Shown: in pieces, positions 12,922 to 21,795 of the stretch | Position numbering within the stretch: the first letter of the stretch is position 1 | Layout: the number at the start of each line of letters is the position of its first letter | From: Thalassolituus sp. | GTDB lineage: Bacteria; Pseudomonadota; Gammaproteobacteria; Pseudomonadales; Oceanobacteraceae | Reading direction: 5' to 3' | DNA: 37,856 nt | Assembly (NCBI GenBank): GCA_006212115.1 | Contig: PDUK01000024.1 | Location: forward strand, 1 to 37,856 | Notes under the pieces: model-generated | The model's database searches: none | The model's input: the letters and a program-made list of their open reading frames with translations, nothing else | What the model was told of the DNA's origin: nothing | Program-made: the position numbers and the translations under genes

Positions 12922-15312
12922 ATGAAAATGAACACCCCCAGAACCAAACTATCATTGGCGGTAGTGGCAGTATCCATGATGGGTATGGCGCACGCTGAAG
13001 AGATTCAGGAACTATCAACGTCGGTTGTCGAAGCTGAAAACGAAGCCAGTGTTTCGCATACGGTTAGAGAAATCAGCGCAGATGAAATTAATCGCAAATC
13101 ATTAAGTAATATTGAAGACACGACCCGCTATATTCCGGGCGTGCAGGTCAATGATGCGGGTAACCGTTTTGGTGACAACGGTTTTAACATTCGCGGCTTA
13201 CAAGGCGATGCCGTAGCGGTATCCGTTGATGGTGTATCCATGGGCGAGACGCTGGCTCCTGCGTCTTTCTCTGCGTACGGTATGTACGACTCTACGCGTG
13301 GTCAGGTAGAGCTGCAGCATGTAAAAGCGATTACGGTGACTAAGGGCCCGAGCTCCGTTAAAAATGGCAGCAATGCGTTGGCTGGATCGGTCGCTTACAC
13401 GACCAACGATGCAAGTGATTTTCTTGAAGACGGCGATGATACGACTATTCAGTTTAAGAATGGGATCGACACCCGCTCTGACGAATTGATGCTCGGACTT
13501 ACGCTGGCAAACCGCACCGGTGATTTTGAGACCTTGCTTCAGTACACACATCGTGATGGTAGTGAGACGAAAGCGCACAGCAGTGGCAAGAGTGTTTCTG
13601 ATCCCGCTTCGGCTACGGAAGTCGCTGATTCTTTCTCGATTAAAACGGACTCTGTACTGGCAAAATTCGCCTATCTGATTGATGACAATCAGCGCGTCGG
13701 CATCCTTCTTGATCAGACAGATCGCTACAGCGAAGGATCACCTCTGAGCCGTGAGAGCGCCAGTTACTATGACTTCTCGACGGAAGATGCTAACAACAAA
13801 ACACGTTACGGTATTTTCTACGATTGGAACAACGCAAAGACGCCGGTTTTCGACAGCCTCTCCGCGACTCTGGACTATCAGGAACTCTACACTTCCGGTG
13901 TTACCTCCTTTGGTTACAGCACTCGTTCTGGTGACAGCTACCTACGTCAGGAAGACCGTAGCACTTATCAGGACTCTGTTGCCCTGAATCTCGACTTTGG
14001 TAAGTCGTTTGGCAGCAACGTCATTCATGATCTGGTGTACGGCGTGTCCTTTGAGCAGCGTACGATAGAGAACATCCGCTGGGATCGTCGTTACAACGAC
14101 CTGTCGGAAGGATCAGGCTATCAAGATGGCTACCCTGAGCGAGATTCTGCATGGGTACCGGTTACTAAAACGAACCGTTTCAACGCTTATGTCAGCGACA
14201 CAATGCAGCTGACTGATGCGTTCAGTTTGAGTGCAGGTGTACGCTATGACCTGACCAAATATAAACCGGAGACCGACGATACCTTTGAAGACGCGACCGA
14301 TGGTCAGTCTGTTAAAGACTCTGAATACTCGGCATTCGTTGGTGAGTTGATTGCAGAATACGAATTCATCCCGAATAACTTCTTGCTGGCAAGTTATAGC
14401 CAGGGCTACAAGGGAGCGAGTGCTCAGCAGCTATACCTCGGAACAAATGGTGCAGATGTTCTGACCGATACCACTGGTGCAGAGCATACGGATCTGGACA
14501 CGGTTGCCAACCCAGACCTCGGCGCTGAGAAATCCTCAAGCATTGAGTTGGGCTATAAGCTCGAGGCAGAGCGCGCGAGCGTCACGGTCACGGCTTATCA
14601 CACTGTGTATGAAGATATGATTCAGAACGTGAGCCGCTCTGTTGCTTATGACGAAGCCTTCACGGTGGAAGAATATAATTACTACACAGGCACGACGACT
14701 GAAGTCACGTACACCGAGGACGATTACTCGGTTCCTGAGAACGTTGGCAAAGTGGAAGTGCAGGGTCTTGAGCTGGACGCGTCTTATGCGATTACCAACA
14801 ACATCTATTCACGTCTGACGTTTGCGACTATTGATGGTGAATACAAAGATGATCTTGAGGGTTCTCACGATAAAGGGGACGCACTGGAAACAGCCGCTCC
14901 AGATTCAGGCACTCTGACATTAGGTTATCAGGGCGACAACGATAAGTGGGGTATTGCGCTGCACACATTATGGTTCGATAAGATAGAAGAACAGACTCAA
15001 CCGGATGCCGATGACGCGTCTGTGGTTGCGGGTGATCTGAGCTTCACGTCGCTGAATAATGGCAGCGGCCCTGCACACTATCCGGAAGCTTATACGGTCT
15101 TTGACCTGACTGCTTTCTACGATATTTCTGAAAATATCAGCTTGAGCGCAGCTGCGTATAACCTGACAGATAAAGAGTATTATCGCTGGGAAGTGCTGAA
15201 CAGTATTCGTCCGGGTAATGGTGGATTCTTCGGTGGCGTGTCTGAAGATGGCTACAAGCGTTATTCAGAGCCTGGCCGCAGCTACAGCCTGAACCTGACG
15301 ATGACATTCTGA
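12922..15312 (+). CDS. TonB-dependent outer-membrane receptor, 796 aa
   Basis: A signal peptide (A-H-A before E-E-I-Q-E) leads into a plug domain (about residues 45-165) containing N-I-R-G-L, V-S-V-D-G-V and V-T-K-G-P-S-S-V-K-N-G. A long beta-barrel follows, ending L-N-L-T-M-T-F with the terminal aromatic needed for outer-membrane insertion. The plug resembles haem/haemoglobin/transferrin receptors, but the F-R-A-P motif of haem receptors appears as Y-K-G-A and N-P-N-L as N-P-D-L. The ligand may therefore not be haem. The gene follows apbE after 106 AT-rich bases without an obvious promoter, so it is probably the last gene of the Fur-box operon, importing an iron complex or another metal chelate. 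Confidence 0.85.
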   Translation: MKMNTPRTKLSLAVVAVSMMGMAHAEEIQELSTSVVEAENEASVSHTVREISADEINRKSLSNIEDTTRYIPGVQVNDAGNRFGDNGFNIRGLQGDAVAVSVDGVSMGETLAPASFSAYGMYDSTRGQVELQHVKAITVTKGPSSVKNGSNALAGSVAYTTNDASDFLEDGDDTTIQFKNGIDTRSDELMLGLTLANRTGDFETLLQYTHRDGSETKAHSSGKSVSDPASATEVADSFSIKTDSVLAKFAYLIDDNQRVGILLDQTDRYSEGSPLSRESASYYDFSTEDANNKTRYGIFYDWNNAKTPVFDSLSATLDYQELYTSGVTSFGYSTRSGDSYLRQEDRSTYQDSVALNLDFGKSFGSNVIHDLVYGVSFEQRTIENIRWDRRYNDLSEGSGYQDGYPERDSAWVPVTKTNRFNAYVSDTMQLTDAFSLSAGVRYDLTKYKPETDDTFEDATDGQSVKDSEYSAFVGELIAEYEFIPNNFLLASYSQGYKGASAQQLYLGTNGADVLTDTTGAEHTDLDTVANPDLGAEKSSSIELGYKLEAERASVTVTAYHTVYEDMIQNVSRSVAYDEAFTVEEYNYYTGTTTEVTYTEDDYSVPENVGKVEVQGLELDASYAITNNIYSRLTFATIDGEYKDDLEGSHDKGDALETAAPDSGTLTLGYQGDNDKWGIALHTLWFDKIEEQTQPDADDASVVAGDLSFTSLNNGSGPAHYPEAYTVFDLTAFYDISENISLSAAAYNLTDKEYYRWEVLNSIRPGNGGFFGGVSEDGYKRYSEPGRSYSLNLTMTF

Positions 15313-15336
15313 TCGTTATCTGACGTTTAGAGTAAT

Positions 15337-15374
15337 AAAAGCCCTGCACACATCGGTGTGCGGGGCTTTTTTAT
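15337..15374 (+). terminator. Rho-independent terminator of the Fur-box operon
   Basis: AAAAGCCCTGCACAC, a four-base loop ATCG, and GTGTGCGGGGCTTTTTT form a long GC-rich stem followed by six Ts. It lies 25 bases after the receptor gene. Confidence 0.92.
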
Positions 15375-15528
15375 TGTTGAGCCAATGAAAATACGACTTA
15401 ATTTTTTATGGATAGGTATATGTAGTTTGGCGCGTTTTTACCATCTATTGGTTTACTGTTCCGGGTAGTATCTTGCTCACCTGCTGAGTCTCAGTACGGA
15501 TGCATTTATTACTTTAAGGAATAATCCT

Positions 15529-16092
15529 ATGTCAGCCAGAGCCAACCAAATCGCACTTGATGCAGCTAACGATGTCGGAACTCAGTATTACTGGGCTTCT
15601 TTTATGAATGCAGGCGCTATGTATGATTGGGCAACCGGAGGCTTGGCTCTTAATCTCGTTGGGCAGTCAGAAGATCATGCCATCTGCTGTTTTGAGTACC
15701 CTATGTTGTTGGCTGCACGCCGTGGTTACCTGTCCCAGGAAGGCGCTCGTAAAATTATCGGCGCTTTGATGGATTCCGGCTTCAGTGCTCAAAGTTTTGA
15801 AACGACCTGGACAAAGGTCTGGAACGATTGGCCAGACTATCCTTTCTCGGCAACCTACTGGCGCCCTCGTCGTGGTGATCTGGTTTTTTATCGCAGTAAT
15901 ACGGGTATTGGCGGCGACACCAATCACGTAGTTTTATCGCTGGGGCCGGATAATGCGGATAACATTGAAGTTGTTTCATTCGGCGAAGGTTTGCAGAATC
16001 CGGCGCAGGCTGCAGTCACTCGCTCCACGGTTAATACTCTTCGCCAGCAAGGTCACTCTGCTGTTAAGTACGTTGCGCCACCTTGGTATTGA
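15529..16092 (+). CDS. NlpC/P60- or CHAP-like cysteine peptidase-type protein, 187 aa
   Basis: The protein has C53-C54 in H-A-I-C-C-F-E-Y, then W-R-P-R-R-G-D-L-V-F-Y (about 111-121) and N-H-V-V-L-S-L-G (H133 at 132-139). The order of cysteine, R-x-G-D-[LV]-V-F and N-H-V is that of NlpC/P60 and CHAP amidases, which cut peptidoglycan peptides. There is no signal peptide. The gene is alone, with its own ribosome-binding site (AAGGAATA). A cytosolic amidase of this sort could be an exported effector or a tailored hydrolase, but there are no secretion-system or immunity genes beside it. The family call is from motif order only. Confidence 0.6.
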   Translation: MSARANQIALDAANDVGTQYYWASFMNAGAMYDWATGGLALNLVGQSEDHAICCFEYPMLLAARRGYLSQEGARKIIGALMDSGFSAQSFETTWTKVWNDWPDYPFSATYWRPRRGDLVFYRSNTGIGGDTNHVVLSLGPDNADNIEVVSFGEGLQNPAQAAVTRSTVNTLRQQGHSAVKYVAPPWY

Positions 16093-16102
16093 GGGTTTGT
16101 AC

Positions 16103-16127
16103 ACCGCTCTTAATCATCAAGAGCGGT
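16103..16127. terminator. Possible bidirectional terminator hairpin
   Basis: ACCGCTCTT and AAGAGCGGT form a perfect nine-base stem in the gap between the convergent NlpC/P60-like gene and priA. No T run follows on either strand, so termination efficiency is uncertain. Confidence 0.4.
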
Positions 16128-16251
16128 CGCCTTGCTTAAAAATATTCAATTAATTCCGTTGAGAAAGCGGGCTCTCTTTGTAATAACGTCGGCTTTCTTT
16201 TTAACAACACTAGCTTACTCTGTGCTGCGGTAATTTCTCCGTGAAAAAATT

Positions 16252-18459
16252 TCAGAGCGTATCCAGCGGATCAACATCAATGTGCCAGCGCACTTTGTTG
16301 AAGCCTTTTAATTCCTGAAGTTGTTTCAGTGCCGCATCCAGTGTCTGGTGAAGAGCCTTACGTTCACTGCAGAAAACCTGCAATTGAAAACGATAACGGC
16401 CGTTACGGCGCTCCATAATCGCAGGCACGGGGCCAAGTAGTGTTACCGGCGCATCTTTCTGGCCGTATTGTTTTAGCCAATGCTGGAGTATATGCCGGGC
16501 TTGTTCGAGGAAGCGCTGAGCGGTTGCTCTGTCTTCGCACTCGCTGCGCAGCATGGCCATGTGTGAGTAAGGTGGCAGTTGCTGATCCAGGCGCTCGCGT
16601 AAAATCGAGAGCGCCAGTGCGTGGTATCCGTCATCAATCAATAGATTGAGTTGCGGGTGGTCGGCGTACAGCGTCTGAATCCATACGTCCCCCGGCGACT
16701 CTGCGCGTCCTGCGCGCCCGGCTACCTGTTTAATCAATTGCGCGGAGTGTTCCATACCGCGGAAATCTGCACTGAATAACCCTGCATCGCTGTCGAGGAT
16801 GACAACTAAAGTGACATCAGGAAAGTGGTGTCCTTTGGCCAGCATTTGCGTGCCCACCAGAATACAGGGCTTACCGGTATGAATTTCGTCAAACAGTTCA
16901 TCGAACGCTTGTTTGGTTCGTACTGTATCCCGGTCTACCCGCTTCACAGGTGTGTCTGGAAACAGCGCTGACACTTGCTCTTCAATGCGTTCTGTTCCCT
17001 GACCGATGGGCTCAATATCGGGTGAGTGGCACTCTGGGCATACGCTGGGTATCGGTTGCTGGTAATCGCAATGGTGGCAGTGCAGATGCGGAGGGTATTG
17101 ATGCAGTGTCATGCGTGCATCGCAGCGTCGGCATTCCGCATTCCACCCACATTGTTTGCAGGCCAGTAATGGTGCGAATCCTCGACGATTCAGGAATACC
17201 AAGACCTGCTTGCCGCGATTCAGGTGTTGCTGCATGGCGCTGAGCACCGGTTCGGCAAAGCCGTGTACCAGAGGTTGGTGCAGAATGCTGTGGAGCTTCA
17301 TGCCTGGCGGCCGAGCATTACCGGCGCGACGGGTCAGTTTTAAGTGGAGGTACTTGCCTGTTAATGCGTTATGCAGCGTTTCCAGTGATGGCGTCGCAGA
17401 ACCAAGCAGGACCGGCACCTGCGCTTGATGAGCACGCACGAGTGCAAAGTCCCGCGCCGAGTAACGTAGCCCGTCTTGCTGTTTGAAGGAGCCGTCGTGT
17501 TCCTCATCAAGAATAATCAGGCCGAGATCCGGAAGCGGAGTGAATACCGCAGAACGTGTACCAATTAAAATACGCGCGTTGCCTTCACGCGCCTGTCGCC
17601 AGCCTTGCAGTCGTTCACGATCATTCAGGCCGGAGTGAAGCAGAGCGACCGGCACATCAAAACGTTCCTGAAAGCGGCGCACGGTCTGTGGCGTTAAGCC
17701 AATTTCCGGTACCAGTAGCAGCGCTTGCTTCCCCTGCTGAATCACTTTGTCGATGAGCTGCAGGTACACCTCAGTTTTGCCTGACCCTGTGACGCCTTCC
17801 AGAAGACACGCTTTAAACTGGCCCAGTACGCCCGTGACTTTGGCCACTGCAGACTGCTGTTCGTCGTTTAAGGTTAGCGAAGGGCGAACAGACTCTGGCA
17901 GCGGTGGAACGGGGAGGCGCTGCTGTTCTTTGATCAGGCCCAGCTCGGCTAATTTCCGGCATTGAGCAAGAGAGAATCCCTGTGCCGTAAGGTGGCGGTG
18001 CGCGATGTAACTTTGTCGTTGAAACTGCGCCCACAAGGCGAGCTGCTTAGTACCACGCAATGCCGGTTCTGCATCTGCTGCGGCTAGCCTCAACCAGCCA
18101 TTTTCGTCCGCTTCTGAGAGGTCCGCTCCCCGGCGTAGCAGAGTCGGTACCCAATGTTCGAGCACATCACCGAGGCTGTGGTGATAGTAGTCGGACATCC
18201 AGCGCGCGAGCTGTAAGTCGGTGTGAGTCAGAAGTGACTCGTCGTCGAGTCGCGCCAATAGCGGTTTCAGTTTGTTGTGTGGAACTTCTGTGTGTTCCCG
18301 AGTGCCCAATACGATGCCTGTGAGGAGTTGCCGGCCAAAATCGGCGCGCACCCGCTGGCCGGGTTGGTAGTTTTCCCGGCTGTCGCCTTCGACAGGCAGG
18401 TAGTCAAAAGTGCGCAGAAGCGGGACGGGCAGGGCGATGTCGACAACAAAAAAGGACAT
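16252..18459 (-). CDS. priA: Primosomal replication restart helicase PriA
   Basis: PriA reloads the replisome at stalled forks. I take the start at 18459 (MSFFVVDIALPVPLLRTFDY); a 33-residue upstream extension lacks family similarity and overlaps the rpmE promoter. Walker A is G-V-T-G-S-G-K-T at about residues 222-229 and the DEAH box is D-E-E-H. A zinc-binding set of cysteines (C-K-Q-C, C-R-R-C, C-H-H-C, C-P-E-C) lies in the middle, followed by the motif V G-T-Q-M-L-A-K-G-H-H-F. The length of 735 residues is normal. It is transcribed divergently from rpmE, an arrangement seen in many gammaproteobacteria. Confidence 0.95.
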   Translation of the reverse strand: MSFFVVDIALPVPLLRTFDYLPVEGDSRENYQPGQRVRADFGRQLLTGIVLGTREHTEVPHNKLKPLLARLDDESLLTHTDLQLARWMSDYYHHSLGDVLEHWVPTLLRRGADLSEADENGWLRLAAADAEPALRGTKQLALWAQFQRQSYIAHRHLTAQGFSLAQCRKLAELGLIKEQQRLPVPPLPESVRPSLTLNDEQQSAVAKVTGVLGQFKACLLEGVTGSGKTEVYLQLIDKVIQQGKQALLLVPEIGLTPQTVRRFQERFDVPVALLHSGLNDRERLQGWRQAREGNARILIGTRSAVFTPLPDLGLIILDEEHDGSFKQQDGLRYSARDFALVRAHQAQVPVLLGSATPSLETLHNALTGKYLHLKLTRRAGNARPPGMKLHSILHQPLVHGFAEPVLSAMQQHLNRGKQVLVFLNRRGFAPLLACKQCGWNAECRRCDARMTLHQYPPHLHCHHCDYQQPIPSVCPECHSPDIEPIGQGTERIEEQVSALFPDTPVKRVDRDTVRTKQAFDELFDEIHTGKPCILVGTQMLAKGHHFPDVTLVVILDSDAGLFSADFRGMEHSAQLIKQVAGRAGRAESPGDVWIQTLYADHPQLNLLIDDGYHALALSILRERLDQQLPPYSHMAMLRSECEDRATAQRFLEQARHILQHWLKQYGQKDAPVTLLGPVPAIMERRNGRYRFQLQVFCSERKALHQTLDAALKQLQELKGFNKVRWHIDVDPLDTL

Positions 18460-18467
18460 GAAAAGAC

Positions 18468-18495
18468 TTGCTGATATGGAATGCTCTGGTATTAT
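18468..18495 (+). promoter_or_regulatory. Probable sigma70 promoter for rpmE
   Basis: TTGCTG (18468-18473), 16 bases, then TATTAT (18490-18495), about 145 bases upstream of rpmE. The long untranslated leader could hold a regulatory structure, such as the L31 autoregulatory leaders known in gammaproteobacteria, but I could not fold it. Confidence 0.6.
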
Positions 18496-18640
18496 GCGCG
18501 TCCTTATTGCCCTTGCAAGGGCATATTCTATCCATGACAAGCTATTAGCGCGGTGCATACCGAAACTGGATTGGGTCTGAGTGATCAGAGCCCGTGAAAT
18601 CCCCGGGATGTGGCGGCGTGAAGACTGTGAGGTATAAATT

Positions 18641-18853
18641 ATGCAAACTGGTATTCACCCTGAATACGCTACCCTGGAAGCAACTTGCTCTTGCGGTAAC
18701 GTAGTTAAAACTAAGTCAACTAAGCCAGGCACTCTGTACCTGGACGTGTGCTCTGCATGCCACCCGTTCTACACTGGTAAGCAGAAAGTTCTGGACACTG
18801 GTGGTCGTATCGACAAGTTCCAGAAGCGTTTCGGTGGCTTCGGCAAGAAGTAA
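18641..18853 (+). CDS. rpmE: 50S ribosomal protein L31
   Basis: The 70-residue protein starts [20 protein letters not shown]. It has the four zinc-binding cysteines of the zinc-containing (C+) form of L31: C-S-C-G-N near residue 16 and [10 protein letters not shown] near residue 37, then [11 protein letters not shown]31 bridges the two ribosomal subunits. Strong codon bias and its own promoter and terminator fit a ribosomal gene. Because it carries zinc, this paralogue would be the one made in zinc-replete cells. Confidence 0.97.
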   Translation: MQTGIHPEYATLEATCSCGNVVKTKSTKPGTLYLDVCSACHPFYTGKQKVLDTGGRIDKFQKRFGGFGKK

Positions 18854-18868
18854 TCGAAATCTCCAGAG

Positions 18869-18893
18869 AAGCCCGCCGAGTGCGGGCTTTTTT
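18869..18893 (+). terminator. Rho-independent terminator of rpmE
   Basis: AAGCCCGC, loop CGAG, TGCGGGCTT followed by TTTT, 15 bases after the rpmE stop codon. Confidence 0.92.
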
Positions 18894-18978
18894 GTGCCTG
18901 TGATTTCTGCACCGGCAACTTCTGGTAGGGCTGCTATGCTTGATAGTCAGGTAATGCAGTTACGTCCCGGAGTGTGAG

Positions 18979-19503
18979 ATGGAAGACGAAAAAGAGTTCG
19001 ACCTTAGTGAAGGCCAGCGCATTTCTTTGCTGGAGCGCACGGTGTCGTTTAATCGGAAAATCGTCATTCTGTTGGTTGTGCTGTCAGTCGTGGGGTTATC
19101 GGCGCTGTCTACGCTGGGTATCGTGTCCTTGCTTGAAGAGGATGTTGACTACGCAACCGCTGCCGAGCTCGAACTGGTCAAAAAAGAAAACGAGGCACTG
19201 CGTATTCAGATGGCTGCGTTTGAGAAGTCTCTGGTGCAGTATCGTAAGATCATGGATACCAGTCAGGCATCCGGTTTTAAGGAAATACTACTCGATCAGG
19301 AGCGCAGCTATCAGACTCATCTGAGTGCGCTGAAGCAGGGAATGCGTGATCTGGCGAAAATGATGCCGGGGTCCCGCACATGGCTTGATATGTACGATGA
19401 GCAGATGGATATGGCTCTGGAAGAAAGCCGTCAGCGGGTGCAGGATCTCGCCGCTATCCAGACATCGGAATTGCGCAACAAGTCTGCACCAGCCAAGCCG
19501 TAG
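18979..19503 (+). CDS. Membrane-anchored coiled-coil hypothetical protein, 174 aa
   Basis: The short acidic N-terminus is followed by a strongly hydrophobic segment at about residues 27-52 (K-I-V-I-L-L-V-V-L-S-V-V-G-L), a single transmembrane helix. The remaining roughly 120 residues are rich in E, K, L and Q with heptad-like spacing and probably form a periplasmic coiled coil. There is no cleavable signal peptide or known domain. The ATG at 18979 is preceded by CCGGAG. The gene lies convergent to the metallo-hydrolase gene. Topology is clear; function is unknown. Confidence 0.75.
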   Translation: MEDEKEFDLSEGQRISLLERTVSFNRKIVILLVVLSVVGLSALSTLGIVSLLEEDVDYATAAELELVKKENEALRIQMAAFEKSLVQYRKIMDTSQASGFKEILLDQERSYQTHLSALKQGMRDLAKMMPGSRTWLDMYDEQMDMALEESRQRVQDLAAIQTSELRNKSAPAKP

Positions 19504-19512
19504 TTCTAGCGA

Positions 19513-20160
19513 TTATCCCCGGTGGTCCGACACAAACGGGTTGTGTTGCCGCTCGTGCCCGAATGTGGAATTCGGGCCATGACCACAAATAAACTCAACA
19601 TCATCGCCAAGCGGAAATAACTTATTGCGGATAGACGACACCAGTTCGTCGAAATTGCCTTTCGGGAAATCGGTTCGCCCGATAGAGCCGTTAAAGATCA
19701 CATCGCCCACTAAGGCCTGCTTTCCTACTTTATCGAAAAACACGACGTGCCCGGGTGTGTGGCCCGGCGTGTGGATGACGTCCAGGGTGACGTCGCCTAC
19801 GGTGACGGTATCGCCATCGTTTAACCATTGGTCTGGTGTGAAAGATTCGGCTTTGGGAAAACCAAACATCATGGATTGCTGCGGTAAAGACTGAATCCAG
19901 AAGTCATCTTCTTTGTGCGGCCCAATGACGGGTACCTGAAGATCCCGCGCGAGACTGGCAGTGCCCCCGGCGTGATCGATGTGCGCATGGGTCAGAAGAA
20001 TTTTGGTTGGGGTTGCGCCCATTTTTTCGATCTGAGCTTTGATTTTATTCGTTTCTCCACCGGGATCGACAATCGCCGCTTCTTTGCTGGTGGTGCACAT
20101 CAGGATGGTGCAATTCTGTTCGAACGCCGTGACGGGAACGATGGCAATAGTCAGAGCCAC
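19513..20160 (-). CDS. Metallo-beta-lactamase-fold hydrolase, YcbL/glyoxalase II-like, 215 aa
   Basis: The start is the GTG at 20160, just after an excellent AGGAGG at about 20167-20172; a longer open frame upstream overlaps the previous gene. The metal site H-x-H-x-D-H is at residues 58-63 (T-H-A-H-I-D-H), followed by H-T-P-G-H-T-P-G-H, G-D-V-I-F and the C-terminal G-H-G. Proteins of this size and motif set (YcbL-like) hydrolyse thioesters such as S-lactoylglutathione, or related substrates. The gene follows the transglutaminase-like gene with stop and start about 10 bases apart, so the two are probably co-transcribed. Confidence 0.85.
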   Translation of the reverse strand: MALTIAIVPVTAFEQNCTILMCTTSKEAAIVDPGGETNKIKAQIEKMGATPTKILLTHAHIDHAGGTASLARDLQVPVIGPHKEDDFWIQSLPQQSMMFGFPKAESFTPDQWLNDGDTVTVGDVTLDVIHTPGHTPGHVVFFDKVGKQALVGDVIFNGSIGRTDFPKGNFDELVSSIRNKLFPLGDDVEFICGHGPNSTFGHERQHNPFVSDHRG

Positions 20161-20170
20161 GATGGCCTCC

Positions 20171-21697
20171 TCAAAAAACGGTGACGATTTCGGGTGTCTG
20201 CCCAGCAAATTGCGGCATGGTCATACCTGCGCGCGCATTGATGTAAGTTGGGTCAGTCACTGTGTAATGGCGACCATTATAAACGATGCCATCGCCTTTC
20301 ACCTGTCCGGTAAAAGCCACCGCAGCGGCAACATGACCGGGGTAGTCCAGCAGGACGATGGGTAAGCCCAGCAGGTCGTGCACCATTAACGCAAACAGCG
20401 CGGCCCTGTCTTCGCAATCTGAAGCTGCGTAATGCAGTGTTTCGAGTGGGAACAGGTAGTTTTCAGTCTGGAATTGTTGCTCGTCCGTCTTATAGTCAAA
20501 GGCATTTTGAACGAAATTCAGCAGACGATTGACGGCAACTTCTTCGGACTGCCCCTGCAGCAGCGGTGTTAGTTGTGTGGCCAGTTCTGCTCGCGTGCTC
20601 GCCGGTAAGTCCAATATTGGATAGCGTGGCAGATTTAGTTGAGGCATGGAATTCAGGTAGTTGATCTGCTCGGCTGGATATCTGACTACTAGGTTGATTG
20701 CGTCGCCACCTTGCTCGTAGCTGAGTCGGCGCTTCTGGATTGCACCGGCGCCGGTAAAGCGCTCTGGCGTTTTGAATGCGATTGGCTGGGACGCGCTTTC
20801 GTGTTGTTTTCCATAGGTGTAAACCTGCCCAGCGATACGTACTTCGCCATCCAGTGGCAGCGCGTAGTAGCGCTCTCCTTTTAGTGTGAAAAAGGTGACG
20901 CCATAGACATCATCGTCGGCTGGCATGAGCAGGTAAAGTTGATTGTTATAAGCGAGGCGGGCGTCGTAGCCGAGTTTTACAAGCATGAACCAGCTCAGCA
21001 TTACTCGGCTGTCGGCGGTGCGTGCAACGGCGTGGGCGTAGTCGGTTACCAGCCGTGCAGTTGCCCAGTCACTGAGAGACAGCGACCCCTTTACACTACG
21101 GACTTGTTCTAACGCAGGCCGGAAGTCGCTGCGGGCCAGGGCTTCCCATGCGGATGCGATGGACTCTGATGAAGGCTTTGCTGAAAACGCTCGCGTCATC
21201 GCGGCGTTATAGGGAAGACGTACTGGATGACCGTAGAAATCGATATCAGCGGCTGGTCCTGTGATCCTCGGTATGGGTTTAGGCCTAGTGTCTGGTATTG
21301 ATTCTGGCTTTGCGGTGTCAGGACGGTCCTGAAGATTGGCTACAGGTGTGTCCTTAGGGTCGTCTTGAGAGCTTGTTAGCGGCTTGTTTTGGGGATCGCC
21401 CGTGGGTGTCGGTGTGGGAGCCGGTGTAGCTGTTGGTGTCGGTGCTGGCGGTGCGGCAGGAATAGTCGTCGGCTTTGGCGCGGTGTCTTCTTCGTTACCC
21501 GACTCGGTGTTGACCGACTCCCAGCGTTGCTTCAGAAACCCAATAAAGGCCTTATCATTCTCGTCCAGATAGTTTTGAAATTCCTGCTGAGTCGTTGCCC
21601 GCCAGCGCTCATAATCGCTCATGTCTGGGGTGGCGAGTGCGGTACTTCCGGCCATCACGGCGGTTGTTAAAATGGTCAGGCTGATCAGGTGTTTCAT
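20171..21697 (-). CDS. Exported transglutaminase-like protein, 508 aa
   Basis: A signal peptide (cleaved near A-L-A) is followed by a short helical region, then a low-complexity linker rich in P, T and D (about residues 73-145). The C-terminal half carries a transglutaminase-like (papain-fold) triad: C428 in A-S-D-C-E-D-R-A, H455 in Y-P-G-H-V-A-A-A-V and D482 in V-T-D-P-T-Y. Bacterial members act as periplasmic peptidases or cross-linking enzymes. All three catalytic residues are intact. The substrate is unknown. Its neighbours, an LPP20-like lipoprotein gene upstream and an MBL hydrolase gene downstream, do not settle it. Confidence 0.8.
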   Translation of the reverse strand: MKHLISLTILTTAVMAGSTALATPDMSDYERWRATTQQEFQNYLDENDKAFIGFLKQRWESVNTESGNEEDTAPKPTTIPAAPPAPTPTATPAPTPTPTGDPQNKPLTSSQDDPKDTPVANLQDRPDTAKPESIPDTRPKPIPRITGPAADIDFYGHPVRLPYNAAMTRAFSAKPSSESIASAWEALARSDFRPALEQVRSVKGSLSLSDWATARLVTDYAHAVARTADSRVMLSWFMLVKLGYDARLAYNNQLYLLMPADDDVYGVTFFTLKGERYYALPLDGEVRIAGQVYTYGKQHESASQPIAFKTPERFTGAGAIQKRRLSYEQGGDAINLVVRYPAEQINYLNSMPQLNLPRYPILDLPASTRAELATQLTPLLQGQSEEVAVNRLLNFVQNAFDYKTDEQQFQTENYLFPLETLHYAASDCEDRAALFALMVHDLLGLPIVLLDYPGHVAAAVAFTGQVKGDGIVYNGRHYTVTDPTYINARAGMTMPQFAGQTPEIVTVF

Positions 21698-21734
21698 CGG
21701 GCTTCCTTAAAGCAGGCCGCACAGGATGCGTAAA

Positions 21735-21770
21735 ACAAAAAAACCGGTACCAAGTTACCTCGGTACCGGT
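21735..21770 (-). terminator. Rho-independent terminator for the LPP20-like gene
   Basis: On the minus strand, ACCGGTACC and GGTACCGGT form a nine-base stem with a ten-base loop followed by seven Ts. It lies just downstream of the lipoprotein gene and before the transglutaminase-like gene. Confidence 0.88.
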
Positions 21771-21795
21771 CTGGATATCACATGCTGAGCAAGAC

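Noticed and set aside
18460-18558. N-terminal extension of PriA by 33 residues
   Set aside because: It overlaps the rpmE promoter and does not look like PriA; MSFFVVDIAL at 18459 is the normal PriA start.
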